A stretch of 64,000 nucleotides of DNA from Mikania micrantha (lineage: Eukaryota > Streptophyta > Magnoliopsida > Asterales > Asteraceae): the NCBI GenBank assembly GCA_009363875.1, contig CM018690.1, positions 8,544,788-8,608,787 of the forward strand, given 5' to 3'. A program made the position numbers and the translations under genes. The notes beneath the pieces were generated by a model. It was given only the letters and a program-made list of their open reading frames with translations. It did no database searches and was not told where the DNA came from. Shown piece after piece: positions 51,551-63,007 of this stretch (positions are counted from its first letter, which is position 1; every line of letters begins with the position of its first letter).

Positions 51551-53839
51551 TTGCTATGCGGGTGAAGGTTTAGTTGTTCCTTTCATTGAAGACGAGTAGC
51601 ACTCCTTGGCTTCCTGCTGGTCACTATTGATCTTCACTACTCCCCAAGGCGTCGGCAGCTTGACACATTGATGGTAGGTCGAAGGGACTGCTTTCATGTC
51701 ATGTATCCAAGGTCTACCTAGTATAATATTGTAACAGGAAAGGGAATCTATAATACAAAAGCGTTGCATAGAGTTTACCCCCTCGATGTATACCGGTAGT
51801 TTGATTTCTCCAACGGTGGCTTTAGTTTCGCCACTGAACCCGACTAGAATCAGAGATTTAGTTGTTATCTCTGATTCAGGAATATTCATCCTCTTTAGGG
51901 TTTCTAATTGGATGATGTTGACTGAGCTTCCTCCATCTATCAATATCCTGCGTACATAGTGGTTAGCAACATACAAAGTAATGACTAACCCATCATGGTG
52001 AGGATCCAGGATATCCTCGCGGTCTTGTTCTTCGAAGGACACCACTGTTTCAGTGGTGAGTGTTGATGTCTTTGTGGGTCTCTCTCCGTTTTCCATCTTG
52101 GCTTCTTTAGCATGTCTTCTAGCTGCGGAATAAGAGGTACCACAAATATCAGAGCCACCAGAAATGAAGTTGATTACCTTTGCATCTCTAGGTGGAGATG
52201 TTGCTCTTTTTGGGAATCTGTTGGGATCCTGTTTTCTTTCTTTCTTCTTTCCCAGTAGTTCTTTAAGATGGCCTTTGCTCAATAAGTAGCTTATCTCCTT
52301 TCTTAATGCAATGCAGTCCTCCGTTATGTGGCCGAAGTCTTCATGGAAGGCACACCATTTGGATTTGTCTCTTGTAGCAAACTTCTTTTCCTTTTGTGGC
52401 CACCTGGCTTTTTCACCTAAGTCCTGCATGGCACACATTAATTCAGGAATATCAACTGAAAAGCAATATTCTGATATCCTGGGATATTCTTCGTCATCCT
52501 CATCCTCTTCCACGGAGTTGATCTTGTGATTATCCGTCTTGTAGTATGGCTTGGATTTGAATGACTTGCTGTTAGGTGAATCCAGCTTTCTCTTTCCTTG
52601 ATCGTTGGGAGGTGTTGTAGTGATCCTCTTTTGGATTTCCTTATCATCCTCCAATCTTATGAATCTCAGTGCACGGTTTCGAACCTCATCCATATTCCTG
52701 CAGGGATTCATAACCAAGTCATCATAAAAAGGTGAGTCTCTTTGTAAACCCATCTTAAATGCTTGAACGGCTGTAGTGATGTCTAGGTTAGGGATATCCA
52801 GGGATTCTTTGCCAAATTTATTGACATAACTTCTAAGGGATTCGTCGGGGCCCTGGGTTACCCTATAGAGATCACTAGTCAGCCTTTCAAACGTCCTGCT
52901 ACAAGAAAATTGGTTGTTAAACAAATTAATTAGGTGAGCGAATGAGGTAATAGGATATGGAGGAACGTTAAGCAGCCATTTCAGGGCTGCCCCTGTCAAT
53001 GTTGACCCAAATCCTTTGCACAAGCATGCTTCCTTCAGGTGCGGGGGTATAGGGTTAGTTTCCATTCTTTCCCTATATTGCGCCACATGTTCTTCTGGGT
53101 CAGTGGTTCCATCATACAGTTTCATTGTTGGAGTTTGAAATCTTTTCGGGATTTCAGCATCACATATAGGTGGAGCGAATCTGGATATCCTGTGAGTGGT
53201 TGTTGGTACTTCCGGGATAGGTTTGACTATTCCTGGCACACTTGAGATCATATCCCGGAGTTTCTGTATTTCCTTGGCCACTTGGGGAGATATCCCTGAA
53301 TCCTGCGAAGAACCAAGATTAGTAGTTTCAAATGGAGAATAATTAAGAGTGTTGCTAGTAATGGGAGTTAGATAAGAAGTTCCCAGGATATTTGTATTAT
53401 CCCGAGATATCCTTAACCCCTGCGATCCCGAGGGATCTCCAAGACTAGTCTGCATGGGAATAAAGTCTCCAGAATGGTTTCCGGATATCCCTGATGTCCC
53501 AAAATCGAGAATTCTTGGGGTTATTGGAGTGGTAGCCTCTGGTTGTTTATTCTTCTCAGCCTTTAGATTCTCCATTTCTCTGAGAAGTCTTTGATTCATC
53601 CGTTGCTGATCGATCATTTGTTGCTGAACCTGTTGAAACATGTTCAAAATGTCGTCATTAGAGATTAGTATGGGAGTTGATGTGGTCATCTTTGTCGATG
53701 GAGTGCTAGCAGCAACGAAAGTGGTCTTCTTCCCAGAATTATCTGGTTTCTTCGTGAAAACAGGAATCTGCGAGGATACGTTAGTAGTAGAAGCAGAGAC
53801 AATAGGTAATGAAGAAGTTGATCTCGGTTGTGAAGCCAT
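51551..53839 (-). CDS. gag: Element D Gag-protease
   Basis: 761 residues from ATG 53839 (MASQPRSTSSL). A Ser/Thr-rich N-terminus and a Gln-rich coiled segment (FQQVQQQMIDQQRMNQRLL) precede the capsid core at about 225-400 (TMKLYDGTTDPEEHVAQYRE, AALKWLLNVPPYPITSFAHL). A basic/acidic linker, a zinc-knuckle-like CAFHEDFGHITEDC and the protease (VRRILIDGGSSVNIIQLETL, SCYNIILGRPWIHDM) follow. It ends KPSPA then TAG, with RT continuing in the same frame. Confidence 0.92.
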
Positions 53840-53904
53840 TTTTCACTGTATTTTTTGAAAGAACGCCTTTAAACAAGGTTTTAGTTAAGAAAAACACAAG
53901 TTTG

Positions 53905-53921
53905 CCCCACGGTGGGCGCCA
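53905..53921 (-). other. Element D primer-binding site
   Basis: TGGCGCCCACCGTGGGG in element sense, three bases inside the 5' LTR; identical to that of element C. Confidence 0.8.
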
Positions 53922-53924
53922 AAT

Positions 53925-54681
53925 TGTTTCGGGTAAAAATTAACAAGTATAACTTTTAGCAAAACCGAATTAGTTTAGTAGGGTATTGTGTTTAACAAGT
54001 AAATATATTGAATATCAAAAATATATGTTCAATATATCCCTAAATATCCCTGAGGATCCCTAGGGATATTTCAGAATATAAAATGAAATAAACAGCTTAC
54101 ACACGAGATTTATACGAGGAAAAGCCCTTAATCCCTTAGGATTGCCGGCATAAAAACCTCGGGAGGTGACAATCGTCACTCTGCCTTGTTTTATTAAACT
54201 AACAAAGTAAAGATTACAAAGAAAGAGCACAAATGATCGATTGCTAAGTGAATAATTTTGTGATCGTGATTGCGAATGATGATGCCGTAGTCAATTGCGT
54301 GCAAGATGTCCCTAAAATCGATCATAAGCCTCAAATATATAGTCAAAAATATACAATATTGGTCAAATAGCCGCTCCTCATAAATCGGCTCTTTCTCCAA
54401 TCAGCTCTCGAGCACTTCTCATGAACGTTGGCATGTTTCCCACGTTTCCTCTTATCATTCCAGAAAAATAGGCTTGCTAGTTATACAATTCTGTTGACTC
54501 AATTCAAATATTAGCAACACATGTGGAATTCAATAATAATAACATCATTTACATTATTATTATACAGTAATTAAGTCATCAGATCATATAAATTTATATT
54601 CGCAAATATTCCTAAATATCCTGAAATATTCTGTATTCCGAAATATTCCCAATTATAAGGTAACTTTTTTGAGGTATAACA
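53925..54681 (-). repeat. Element D 5' LTR (shared with partial segment D')
   Basis: 757 bp, nearly identical to 44969-45725. Instead of host flank, its outer side is followed by a second copy of the polypurine tract and aORF region (D'). TATA-like box at 54342-54335. Confidence 0.92.
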
Positions 54682-55527
54682 ATTGCCCCCAAATTCTTAT
54701 TACCGCTTCAATGAGTGGTAAGAATTTGAATTCAACCGTTTATTTTGGCTCTTTATTCAAAATTTGAATTTTAAATGTGATGTGACCGTTTTTTGACAGA
54801 ACAGTTATTATTGTGGCGGTTTCCCACATATTCCTGCCTATTCTTAATGATCTCTATTTTGTAGGCCTCTGCTAAATATGTTATAGAGAAAGAACATAAT
54901 GAGAAGCAGATTGAAGCCCTAGAGGATCAGAAGAAGATCTTCACAGCCAAAGCCGGTCACTTCGAGAAGGAGCTTGCCAAGGTCAAAAAGCAGATGAAAG
55001 ACATGGAAGCCACCCACAAGCTTCAATTTAAAGAACACATCGACGGGGCCAAGAAATCTGCTGCCATCGCTGTTTTAAGGGCCAAGATACAACTTGTGAA
55101 TCAGGCCAAGGCCGAAGGTGTGGATTCCTTGGTCAAAAACATGAAGGAGTGGGGCAAAATTTTGGCTACCCTGGCTGGTGATAAGGCCGAGGCTTCGGTG
55201 GACGTGAACAAGGTGGGCGAGGTGGGCGAGACGAGCAAAGCAGGTGAGGTGGAGGTGACAGGCGCGGATGCCGGAGTGGTGGAGCAGGAGGTGCAAATGG
55301 GCGATGATGACAATGATGCGAAGGTCTGAGCCCATCTTTTTTAGTTGCTATGGTTCTTGTTCGCTAATGATGTACTGATCTTAAACAATAGTTCTTTAGG
55401 AAAGTCCCCTAGAATTGGGGCAGACAATATAAGAAATCAAAGTGGATGGACCATGAGTTTCATGGCGAAGCTTTGATTTTCTTTTTTAACTTTTGTTTTA
55501 ACATATCAAGTGGAGGGACCATGAGTT
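54682..55527 (-). mobile_element. Partial second 3' internal region (D') attached to the D 5' LTR
   Basis: Near-identical copy of 45726-46571, with only two differences noticed (ATGAGC/ACGAGC near 55232 and GGAGGG/GGATGG near 55446). It contains the polypurine tract, the aORF last exon (+ strand 54865-55329), hairpin copy 1 (about 55434-55479) and the first half of hairpin 2. It stops in the loop of hairpin 2 at 55527. The order D'-LTR-D-LTR implies two elements sharing one LTR. Confidence 0.88.
54865..55329 (+). pseudogene. Antisense ORF last exon, copy in D'
   Basis: Same frame, length and TTTTGTAG acceptor as 45909-46373, with one visible amino-acid change (GEMSK to GETSK). See that entry. 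Confidence 0.7.
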
Positions 55528-55537
55528 CTTCAGCCCA

Positions 55538-57628
55538 TAGGAATAGATAGAAGCTACAAACCCATCCACAAAAAAAGAAGAAAATTTGCTCCTGAAAGGA
55601 ATGTAATCATCCAAGAAGAAGTGGAAAGCTTCCTAAAGCCAAGATGATTAGAGAAGTGAAGTTTCCAAGGTGGCTGGCTAATGTAGTTGTGGTTCAAAAG
55701 AAGAATGGAAAGTGGAGAGTTTGTGTAGATTACACAGATATAAACAAAGTTTGTCCTAAAGACCCCTTTCCATTACCACGCATAGACTCAATGGTAGATG
55801 CTACAGCAGGCCATGAAATGTTAACTTTCATGGATGCATCGGCAGGATTCCAGCAAATCCAAATGGAACCTTCGGACCAAGAAGATACTGCTTTCATGAC
55901 GCCAACAGGGATATATTGCTATACAGCAATGCCGTTTGGTTCGAAGAACGCGGGAGCTACATATCAAAGGCTTGTGAACATGATGTTTAAGGATAAGCTG
56001 GGGGACACTATGGAAGTATACATTGATGATATGGTAGTCAAATCTAAGATTACCAAAGATCATCTTCGGGATCTCGAATAATCATTCGATATCCTGGATC
56101 AATACAATATGAAACTTAACCCTTCTAAGTGTCATTTTGGAGCAAGATCAGGAAAATTCTTGGGATATATGGTCACTAAAAGATGAATAGAGGCTAGTCC
56201 AGAACAAATCCAAGCTATCCTAAATCTCAAATCCCCAACAAACGTAAAAGAAGTACAAAGGTTAACAAGAAGAATAGCCGCTCTTAATAGGTTCATCTCA
56301 AGATCTTCTGAAAAATTCAAAGGATTCTATGATATCCTTAAAAAGAACAAGAAGTTTCAATGGGATGAAGAGCATGAGAAATCACTACAGGATTTGAAAG
56401 AGTACTTATCCTCAGCACCATTGCTCATGAAACCAGAAGATGGTGAACCACTATCACTGTACTTAGCAGTATCCCGAACTACTGTAAGTGCTGTGTTAAT
56501 TAAAGATTACCAAGGATCACAACACCCAGTATACTATGTAAGTAAAAGCCTACTAGATGCTGAAACTAGGTATTCCTACTTAGAAAAATTAATCTTAGCT
56601 TTGATTATGGCATCAACAAAACTTAGGCACTATTTTGAGACACATAGAATACACATCAAAACAAATTACCCAATTAAGTCGGTGTTAAGAAAACCTGAAT
56701 TATCAGGAAGAATGGCCAAATGGTCAGTAAAACTTAGCACTTACGATTTAATCTATGAACCAAGGACATCAATAAAGTCTCAAGCACTAGCAGACTTTGT
56801 GGCAGATTTTAGTAGTGATATTCAGCCAGAAGCAGATCCAGAAGTTAAACTCCTGGATGAGGATACCGGTGAATGGACCCTACACACTGATAGAGCGTCG
56901 AATGTAAGAGGGACAGGTTTAGGGAGAATACTAAAATCGCCACAGGGGGACATAATACCCCAATCGATTAGTTGTGAGTTCCAAGCAACTAATAATGAAG
57001 CTGAATATGAAGCTTTGATAGCGGGACTCCAATTAGCTAAGGATATGAACATAAAAAATCTCCATGTATTTGTTGATTCCTTACTAATAGCAAACCAATT
57101 TAATGGTTCCTATATGGTTAAAGGAGATAAGTTAGCGAAATAATTAGAGATAGTTAAAGAAATAGTAGGATATTTCTACACTTTTGATATCACACAGGTT
57201 CCTAGAGAAGAGAATGATGAAGCAGATGCATTAGCAAACCTTGCATCATCCCTAAAAATTTGTGATGATATCAATATCCCTATCCTACATATCCTGCATC
57301 CAGCCATAGATATAGAAAGTTCTAATCAAATCACTAAACCAAAAACTATTGATGCACATGAGATATCCTAGACTACACCCATCAAAGAATATCTCCAAAC
57401 AGGAAAAATACCCGATGGAGAAACAAACCATAGAGCCTTCAAAATCAGATTATCTAGATATATAATCATTAGGGATATTCTATACAGGAAATCGGTAGCT
57501 GGTCCATACTTAAAATGCTTAGAGAAACCAGAGACCTTGGAAGTAATGAAGGATATCCACGAAGGAGACTGTGGAAATCACACTGGGGGCAGAGCATTGC
57601 TTTCGAAAATCCTTAGAACAGGATATTT
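55538..57628 (+). pseudogene. Element E RT, dual RNase H and integrase start
   Basis: + strand pol of the same Tat-like family as D, starting mid-linker at GIDRSYKPIHKKRR. RT keeps YIDDMVVKS. Stops or shifts occur near 55640, at 56079 (TAA), near 56184 (TGA), and at 57142 (TAA after KLAK). The second RNase H reads WTLHTDRASNVRG, with TDG altered to TDR. Integrase begins with HEGDCGNHTGGRALLSKILR and is interrupted by a solo LTR right after RTGYF. gag and protease are absent on this side; C (42.7-44.97 kb) carries the matching gag-PR. Confidence 0.9.
57624..57628. repeat. Target-site duplication TATTT, left copy
   Basis: TATTT directly before TGTGACACCCC; the second copy is at 60608-60612. 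Removing the LTR and one copy leaves GYFWPTIRKD in frame. Confidence 0.93.
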
Positions 57629-60607
57629 TGTGACACCCCGAAATTTCCATGTCAGCATGTTATTTATTTAAATGTTTATTTAAATGCCTTATGTACACGT
57701 GGCACTAGAATTAGATTAATTTAGTGTGACACGTGGCACGACAGTACGAGCACTGACCCACAACAAGATGTTTCGTGGAATTATCGGCAAACATCACACA
57801 CGTGTCAAAATACACGAACGTTGGTGAACGTCTAGCACATTGTTTAACACAACACTCGAAACCTCACGAAACACTCCCACATTGAACTTGCAAGTTCAAA
57901 CGAGGCCAAACGACAGTTCATAGACGTGAAAACGGCGACGAACGGATCAAACCCATTAAAGTAGGCTTATTGTGCTCTCCAGGGGGCCATCGCGGTACGC
58001 GATGCCCAGCAAGGAGCATCGTCGCGGTGCGCGACCTACATCGCGGGGGTTTGACTCCCGAAATCCGCCGCGGTACGCGGAGATGATTTGGAAGCCCCAT
58101 CACGGTACGCGAAGCCGCCCAGTCGATAAAATCTTTATAAAACCAAGAACATCATGCCTAGGCTACCTCTTCTCATCATTTCTTCGACTCTACACGCCAC
58201 CCTTCGACCCATATCCGCCATTTTCATCTGCAACACATAGATTGAAGCTATCTTGAGTACGTGGAGCTCAAGACTTGAACCTTTGAAGACCCAAGAAGAC
58301 CAAGGAGGGACTTTCAAGCACCACTACCCTCTTGCACCTGTTGTGGAGCTGCATTCTATCATCCAGGAGCATCCTAGGGCTGCCAAGAATCCATCTCGAA
58401 CTTCTAGAGCTTCCTAAGGTAGTTTCTATGGCTAAAACACTCTCTAGACACTCATAAACTCACATGCATGGATTAAAACCCACATGCAAGCACGAATCAC
58501 CCACATGAACGAAATTTGCTTCTGGGTTTGTTAGTTTAGATGCATTTCCTGATGATCTAAGATGATTAGATGATGTATTATGATGATCTAAGATGATGGG
58601 TATTGGTAGAACTTATGATTTGTATGCAAAATGTTGAAATATTGCCATGCATGCATGATCTAAAGCATTTTTGATGATTTTGAATGATGATATATGATTA
58701 TAAATGTTATTGGTGATGATCTACATGGTTGAATATCATTAGAATGATTAAAATGATGATTTTTGACAAACTTTCCAATAATAGAAACTTTTTGATTGTA
58801 AAATGGTGTTATGGATGAAATGGTGAACTTGCATGTATGTGGAATTGCCATTAGGATGTTAGAAAGATGATTTGAATACTTAGAATGTGATTTTGATGAT
58901 GATTATGGTCATTTTGGCATAAATTGCTATTTATAGTAACTTTTATGAACCAAGAATTTCTAAGAGATGATTTAAACCATGTTAGTATGATTAAATGATG
59001 TTAAATGATCTATTATGATGATTGGTGACATGAAATTAGGATTAGAAGTGTTAGAATGGTTGTTTTGATGAAAAACCACAAAGTTACTATTTATAGTAAC
59101 TTTATTTTTAGAAAAACCAATTTGTAAACACTTTGTATGATTTGAGCATGCTAAGTGGTTTAATATGTTATACCATGATGATTAGATGCTAAGTTAGATG
59201 GTTTCCGATGTCACGTATGCTATAAATGGAAACTTTCCATTTTAGGAAACTTTTATGTGCAAACATGTTATAAACGACTTATGTGAACCCGTATGATGAT
59301 GTGCTATGTGTTAACATGATCATGTAGGACTAATGAGCATGCTAGAACTCTAAAAATCAATATGCTTTGTGAACTTTCCTCAAATGGAAACTTACTGTAG
59401 ATAGTAAGTTGTCCATAGACGCGACTTGCGCGTTTTGCACACGACAAACACTTACATGATTCACAAACCGTCACACGGTTCACCAACGGGTCGTTGACTT
59501 GACACGGTCAACTTTGGTCGACTCTAGTCAAACATGGTCAAACACGGTCAATGTGGACCAACACAGTCAAACACGGTCAATGTGGACCAACACAGTCAAT
59601 GTGGACCAACACAGTCAAACACGGTCATTGTGGACCGACACGAACAGACATGAACAACCGAAGGTTGTTGGACACAAACACGAGCACTAGCACGAACACT
59701 AGCACGGTCATTTTCACAAACTCACGAACGGTATACGATATAGGTTGCCGGTGACCGACGCGCCACTTACTCAAGGAGCTTACGCATACTTACGTTCATT
59801 TCACTAAGGTGAGTTTACGGCCCCTCTTGAACTCTTTTCAAACGCTTTTAAATAGGGGGAGAATACTAGTTACATCGAGTCAAACATTACTGCTATTACA
59901 AACATTTTGTGTATGCTGTTTTATTGGACAAACATTAAGTGTTGAACTCGTAGCAAGTCCTCACAAAGTCTTACCGTTAATGTACGAACAACGTGGTAGA
60001 TTTGGATGGATCCATTAGGGAATGACTAACCCCACGGGGCACCATGTTGACTGGATGTCATAACCCGTGCAAACTCTGACCTAACTTGCTATATGTACGA
60101 GACATAGCGGAGGCAAGGACAAACAAGTCTAGTTCGGTAGTGACGCACTGACACTTGGAGCCCAGGGCTCGGTACTAACATTTGATAAACAGCATGACAC
60201 ACTTTTTATTACTATATGTTTATCAAAACCTGTGAACTCACCAACCTTTGTGTTGACACTTTTCCTAACTTGTATTCTCAGGTAACTAACTGCTATGGAA
60301 CAGGATGCACATTAAGGAACGAGCAATAGGGATCTAAATGCATTATGTTGTGTTATTTTGAAAACAATATCATTCTTGTTATGTACTTTAAAACATCGTA
60401 GTGTCTGACATTTTCCGCTGCAATTATCAAACATATTTAATTCCGTTGCATTACCTTATCATTTCCGCTGCAACTATTTACTAAGAGTATGTTAAACATG
60501 TATTTGAAAACACATATAGAGTTATTCTATATGACCATGAGTTGTGATTCTGGCCACGTCACACCCACGTGGACTGACACCACGAGTGGGAAATTGGGGG
60601 TGTGACA
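57629..60607 (+). mobile_element. Solo LTR (2979 bp) inside element E integrase
   Basis: Starts TGTGACACCCCG and ends GGGGGTGTGACA, with TG/CA inverted ends and a 5-bp target duplication TATTT. There is no PBS, polypurine tract or coding region. TATA-like CTTTATAAAA at about 58132. Repeats rich in GGTCAA at 59495-59640; AT-rich middle with ATGATGAT-type sequence (58550-59200). Pieces of the same family lie at 29913-30345 and 30352-31255. Open frames in it are short and unsupported. Confidence 0.93.
59495..59640. repeat. GTCAA-rich tandem repeats in the solo LTR
   Basis: Imperfect tandem copies built from GTCAAACACGGTCAATGT and GGACCAACACA. The strand carries many GTCAA cores (TTGAC on the other strand), the core of plant W-box elements bound by WRKY factors. 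Whether this is regulatory is not shown. Confidence 0.8.
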
Positions 60608-60612
60608 TATTT
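60608..60612. repeat. Target-site duplication TATTT, right copy
   Basis: See the left copy at 57624-57628. Confidence 0.93.
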
Positions 60613-61559
60613 CTGGCCTACTATAAGGAAAGATACAATGTCCTATTCCCAAAGATGTGATGCTTGTCAAAGACACAGCAATATCCTTCACCAACCAGCT
60701 GAACCTTTATATCCAATAGTCTCATCATGGCCATTCATGAAATGGGGAATGGATATAGTAGGAAAACTACCAAAAGCACCAGGAGGAAAAGTATTCATGC
60801 TTGCCATGACCGATTAGTTTTCAAAATGGATTGAAGCTGAAGCCTTTGTACAGGTTAGAGAAATATCTTGACCAGATTCGGGATACCTGCTGAAATTACT
60901 TGCGACAATGGATCTCAATTCATTGGCAAAAGAACTACCAACTTTTGTGAAGCATGGGGGATAAAAATGATTACTTCCACACCGTACATCCTCAGGCTAA
61001 TGCCCAAGCAGAATCAAGCAATAAGATAATCATAAACAATCTCAAAAAGAAGTTGGGATCTAAGAAAGGAAAATGGGCTGAAGAACTTCCATTTGTCCTA
61101 TGGGCAGATAGAACAACTATAAAAAATGCGACTGGTCAAACCCCATTCTCATTAGTATTTGGCTCAGAAGCTGTACTCCCAACTGAGATGATTATCCCTA
61201 CTGCAAGAACAAGCTTACAGAATATAGAAGCTAATAACGAAATATTATCTCAGGATATAGACACCATTGACGAATCCAAGGATATTGCGAAGATCAGAAT
61301 GGCTGCATATCAGCAAAAGATAGCTAAATCTTACAATAAAAACATTAGGATCAGAAGATTCCAAGTAGGAGATTTAGTTTTAAGAAAAGCATTCCAGAAT
61401 ACTACTAACCCAACAGATGGAAAACTTGCCCCAAAATGGGAAGGACCTTATAAAATTGACTCCGAAGCTGGAAAGGGGGCTTATAGATTAGGTACTATGA
61501 ACGGTGAACCTATCCCAAGGGCATGGAATGCCATTCATCTGAAAATCTATTTTATTTAA
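60613..61559 (+). pseudogene. Element E integrase, continued
   Basis: Continues after the solo LTR: SYSQRCDACQRHSNILH (CC of the finger), KWGMDIVGKLPKAPGGK (first Asp), and a TAG after AMTD near 60814. About 30 nt are lost around 60860 with a frame change, then the ITCDNGSQF region is readable in another frame. 60954-61559 is open (HPQANAQAESSNKIIINN with the catalytic Glu, RFQVGDLVLRKAFQNTTNPT, WEGPYKIDSEAGKGA, AIHLKIYFI). More decayed than D; no chromodomain. Confidence 0.88.
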
Positions 61560-62075
61560 AATTTATCTTTATCCGCATGATTATCTTATAAATATGCTCA
61601 TATTCTTTAAATATCCCCACATTTATATCCTGATACTAACCCAAGCATTGGAGAGTCTTAGGAATTCCTAATGCCTACCTTTGCAAAAATATTTTATGTT
61701 TTTGCAGGAATAACTGGAGAAGATACGAGACTATATGTCTCAGCCCAAGTTTTGACCTGAAATCAAAACTTGATGAAGACCCCGCACTGACTTATGTCTA
61801 GCTGCAAAGTTTTGACCTGAAATCAAAACTCAAGAGACCTTGGTCTCTCATGAAGACTTAGGGTTCATACCCTCGCCACTAGCGCACGTATATCCTGCTA
61901 TAATCCAAGATAATGGGACCAGTACACGCATGAGTGGCTGACAATTTCATTATCAAGGGTTATAACTATGGATCCTCCGTAATATCCCTGTATAGTTGGA
62001 GATTTTGGGACCAGTTCACGCATGAGTGGCTGACAATTTCATTTTCAAAAACTATAACCAAGGATCCACCAAATT
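61560..62075 (+). repeat. Element E 3' region with duplicated hairpin motifs
   Basis: Non-coding. AAGTTTTGA-CCTGAAA-TCAAAACTT at 61747-61771 and again at 61807-61830. GGGACCAGTACACGCATG followed by AGTGGCTGAC at about 61917 and again, with one change, at about 62009. These match the duplicated motifs of element D at 47.76-48.04 kb in the same order relative to integrase. Confidence 0.8.
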
Positions 62076-62265
62076 CCGGCCTAGTCGCCAGTATCCCGGC
62101 CTTAGTCGCCAGTATCTTTCGGCCTTGTCGCCAGTATTTTCGGCCTTAGTCGCCAGTATAATCGGCCTTGTCGCCAGTATTCCGGCCATAGTCGCCAGTA
62201 TTTTCGGCCTTGTCGCCAGTATTTTCGGCCTTGTCGCCAGTCTAACCGGCCTTAGTCGCCAGTAT
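62076..62265. repeat. Tandem repeat, nine units of about 20 bp, element E 3' region
   Basis: Nine units of the type CGGCCTTAGTCGCCAGTAT with spacer variation, the same family as the 13-unit tract at 47458-47725 in D. Confidence 0.92.
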
Positions 62266-62880
62266 ATTGGGATTATCCCAATCTTTTTTTTTTTGAACAT
62301 GTGCAGGAACAAACTCTCGAGGATACCTAAGGATATAACTTCTACTCAGAACCTGCTTGATGATATCGAAGAGACGGAATTGGATCTCAAGACTATTTTA
62401 GGATATCACAAGTATATTCATAATATGCCTAACTATACTAAGGTAAGTATTTTACACATTATCCTGACAGGGATAAGACAAGCTTCGAAAATGAATCTGC
62501 TCTTTCTAGGAGTTGGTATTTATTTCTTAACTCTACAACATCCTTTATTTCTGATTAATTTTAAAAAATTATCCAATCCTGAAATAAAACCTTAAATGAA
62601 AATTTTCAAAACTTAAATATGACTTTATGAAAACTATAGCAATATCCTCACAATCAATGTTTCGATCAAGATATATTTTTTAAAATATATCCTAAGTATA
62701 AAATACTTGTTGCAGAAAATACTTTGAAGAAAGTTTACAGAATATTTACCACCCCGTATAATTAAGGAAAAATTATAAACTGCAGTGGGAATAATCTAAT
62801 CAAACATATTCTTAATATGTTTCACAAGACACAAGCAAACATAATATCCTAAAGCATTCATTAAGATTAACAAAATAAAA
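62266..62880. other. AT-rich part of element E 3' region
   Basis: A splice-acceptor-like GTGCAG occurs near 62305; open frames here have no recognisable motif. Nothing else seen. Confidence 0.4.
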
Positions 62881-62935
62881 TCAGTATATCGGGCTTCGCC
62901 ATGAAAACACATGGTCCCTCCACCCAATATACTGA
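62881..62935 (-). repeat. Hairpin motif copy 3 (element E)
   Basis: On the minus strand the outer stem TCAGTATATTGGG / CCCGATATACTGA (13 bp with one G-T pair) encloses TGGAGGGA, CCATG / CATGG with loop TGTTTT, and CGAAG. Same core as in D with a different stem sequence. Confidence 0.82.
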
Positions 62936-62961
62936 AAATGTCAAAACAAAAGAAACAAGGA

Positions 62962-63007
62962 AATTTTAGGCTTCGCCATGTAAACACATGGTCCCTCCAC
63001 CTAAAAT
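62962..63007 (-). repeat. Hairpin motif copy 4 (element E)
   Basis: Minus strand: stem ATTTTAGG / CCTAAAAT (8 bp) around TGGAGGGA, CCATG / CATGG with loop TGTTTA, and CGAAG. It lies about 90 nt beyond the aORF stop, the same relation as copy 1 in D. Confidence 0.8.

Larger units (their letters stand above)
44969..54681 (-). mobile_element. Element D: near-complete Tat-like Ty3/gypsy retrotransposon
   Basis: 9713 bp LTR to LTR, minus strand. In element sense: 5' LTR (54681-53925), PBS, gag-protease, RT with two RNase H domains, integrase without chromodomain, a 3' region with tandem repeats and hairpins, an antisense ORF exon, polypurine tract, 3' LTR (45725-44969). The two 757-bp LTRs appear almost identical (one difference noticed near 45026 vs 53982). 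Pol has only a TAG at the PR-RT boundary and one extra T in a homopolymer near 49688. The dual RNase H and the antisense ORF are features of the Tat lineage. D sits between the gag (C) and pol (E) parts of an older relative. Confidence 0.92.

Noticed and set aside
57629..60607. DNA transposon with TGTGACA terminal inverted repeats
   Set aside because: Short TG/CA inverted ends, a 5-bp TSD, a TATA-like box and homology to other LTR fragments in the window fit a solo LTR better.
62052..62595. Frames over the repeat tract of element E
   Set aside because: Same reason: translation of the tandem repeat, with no conservation in D.
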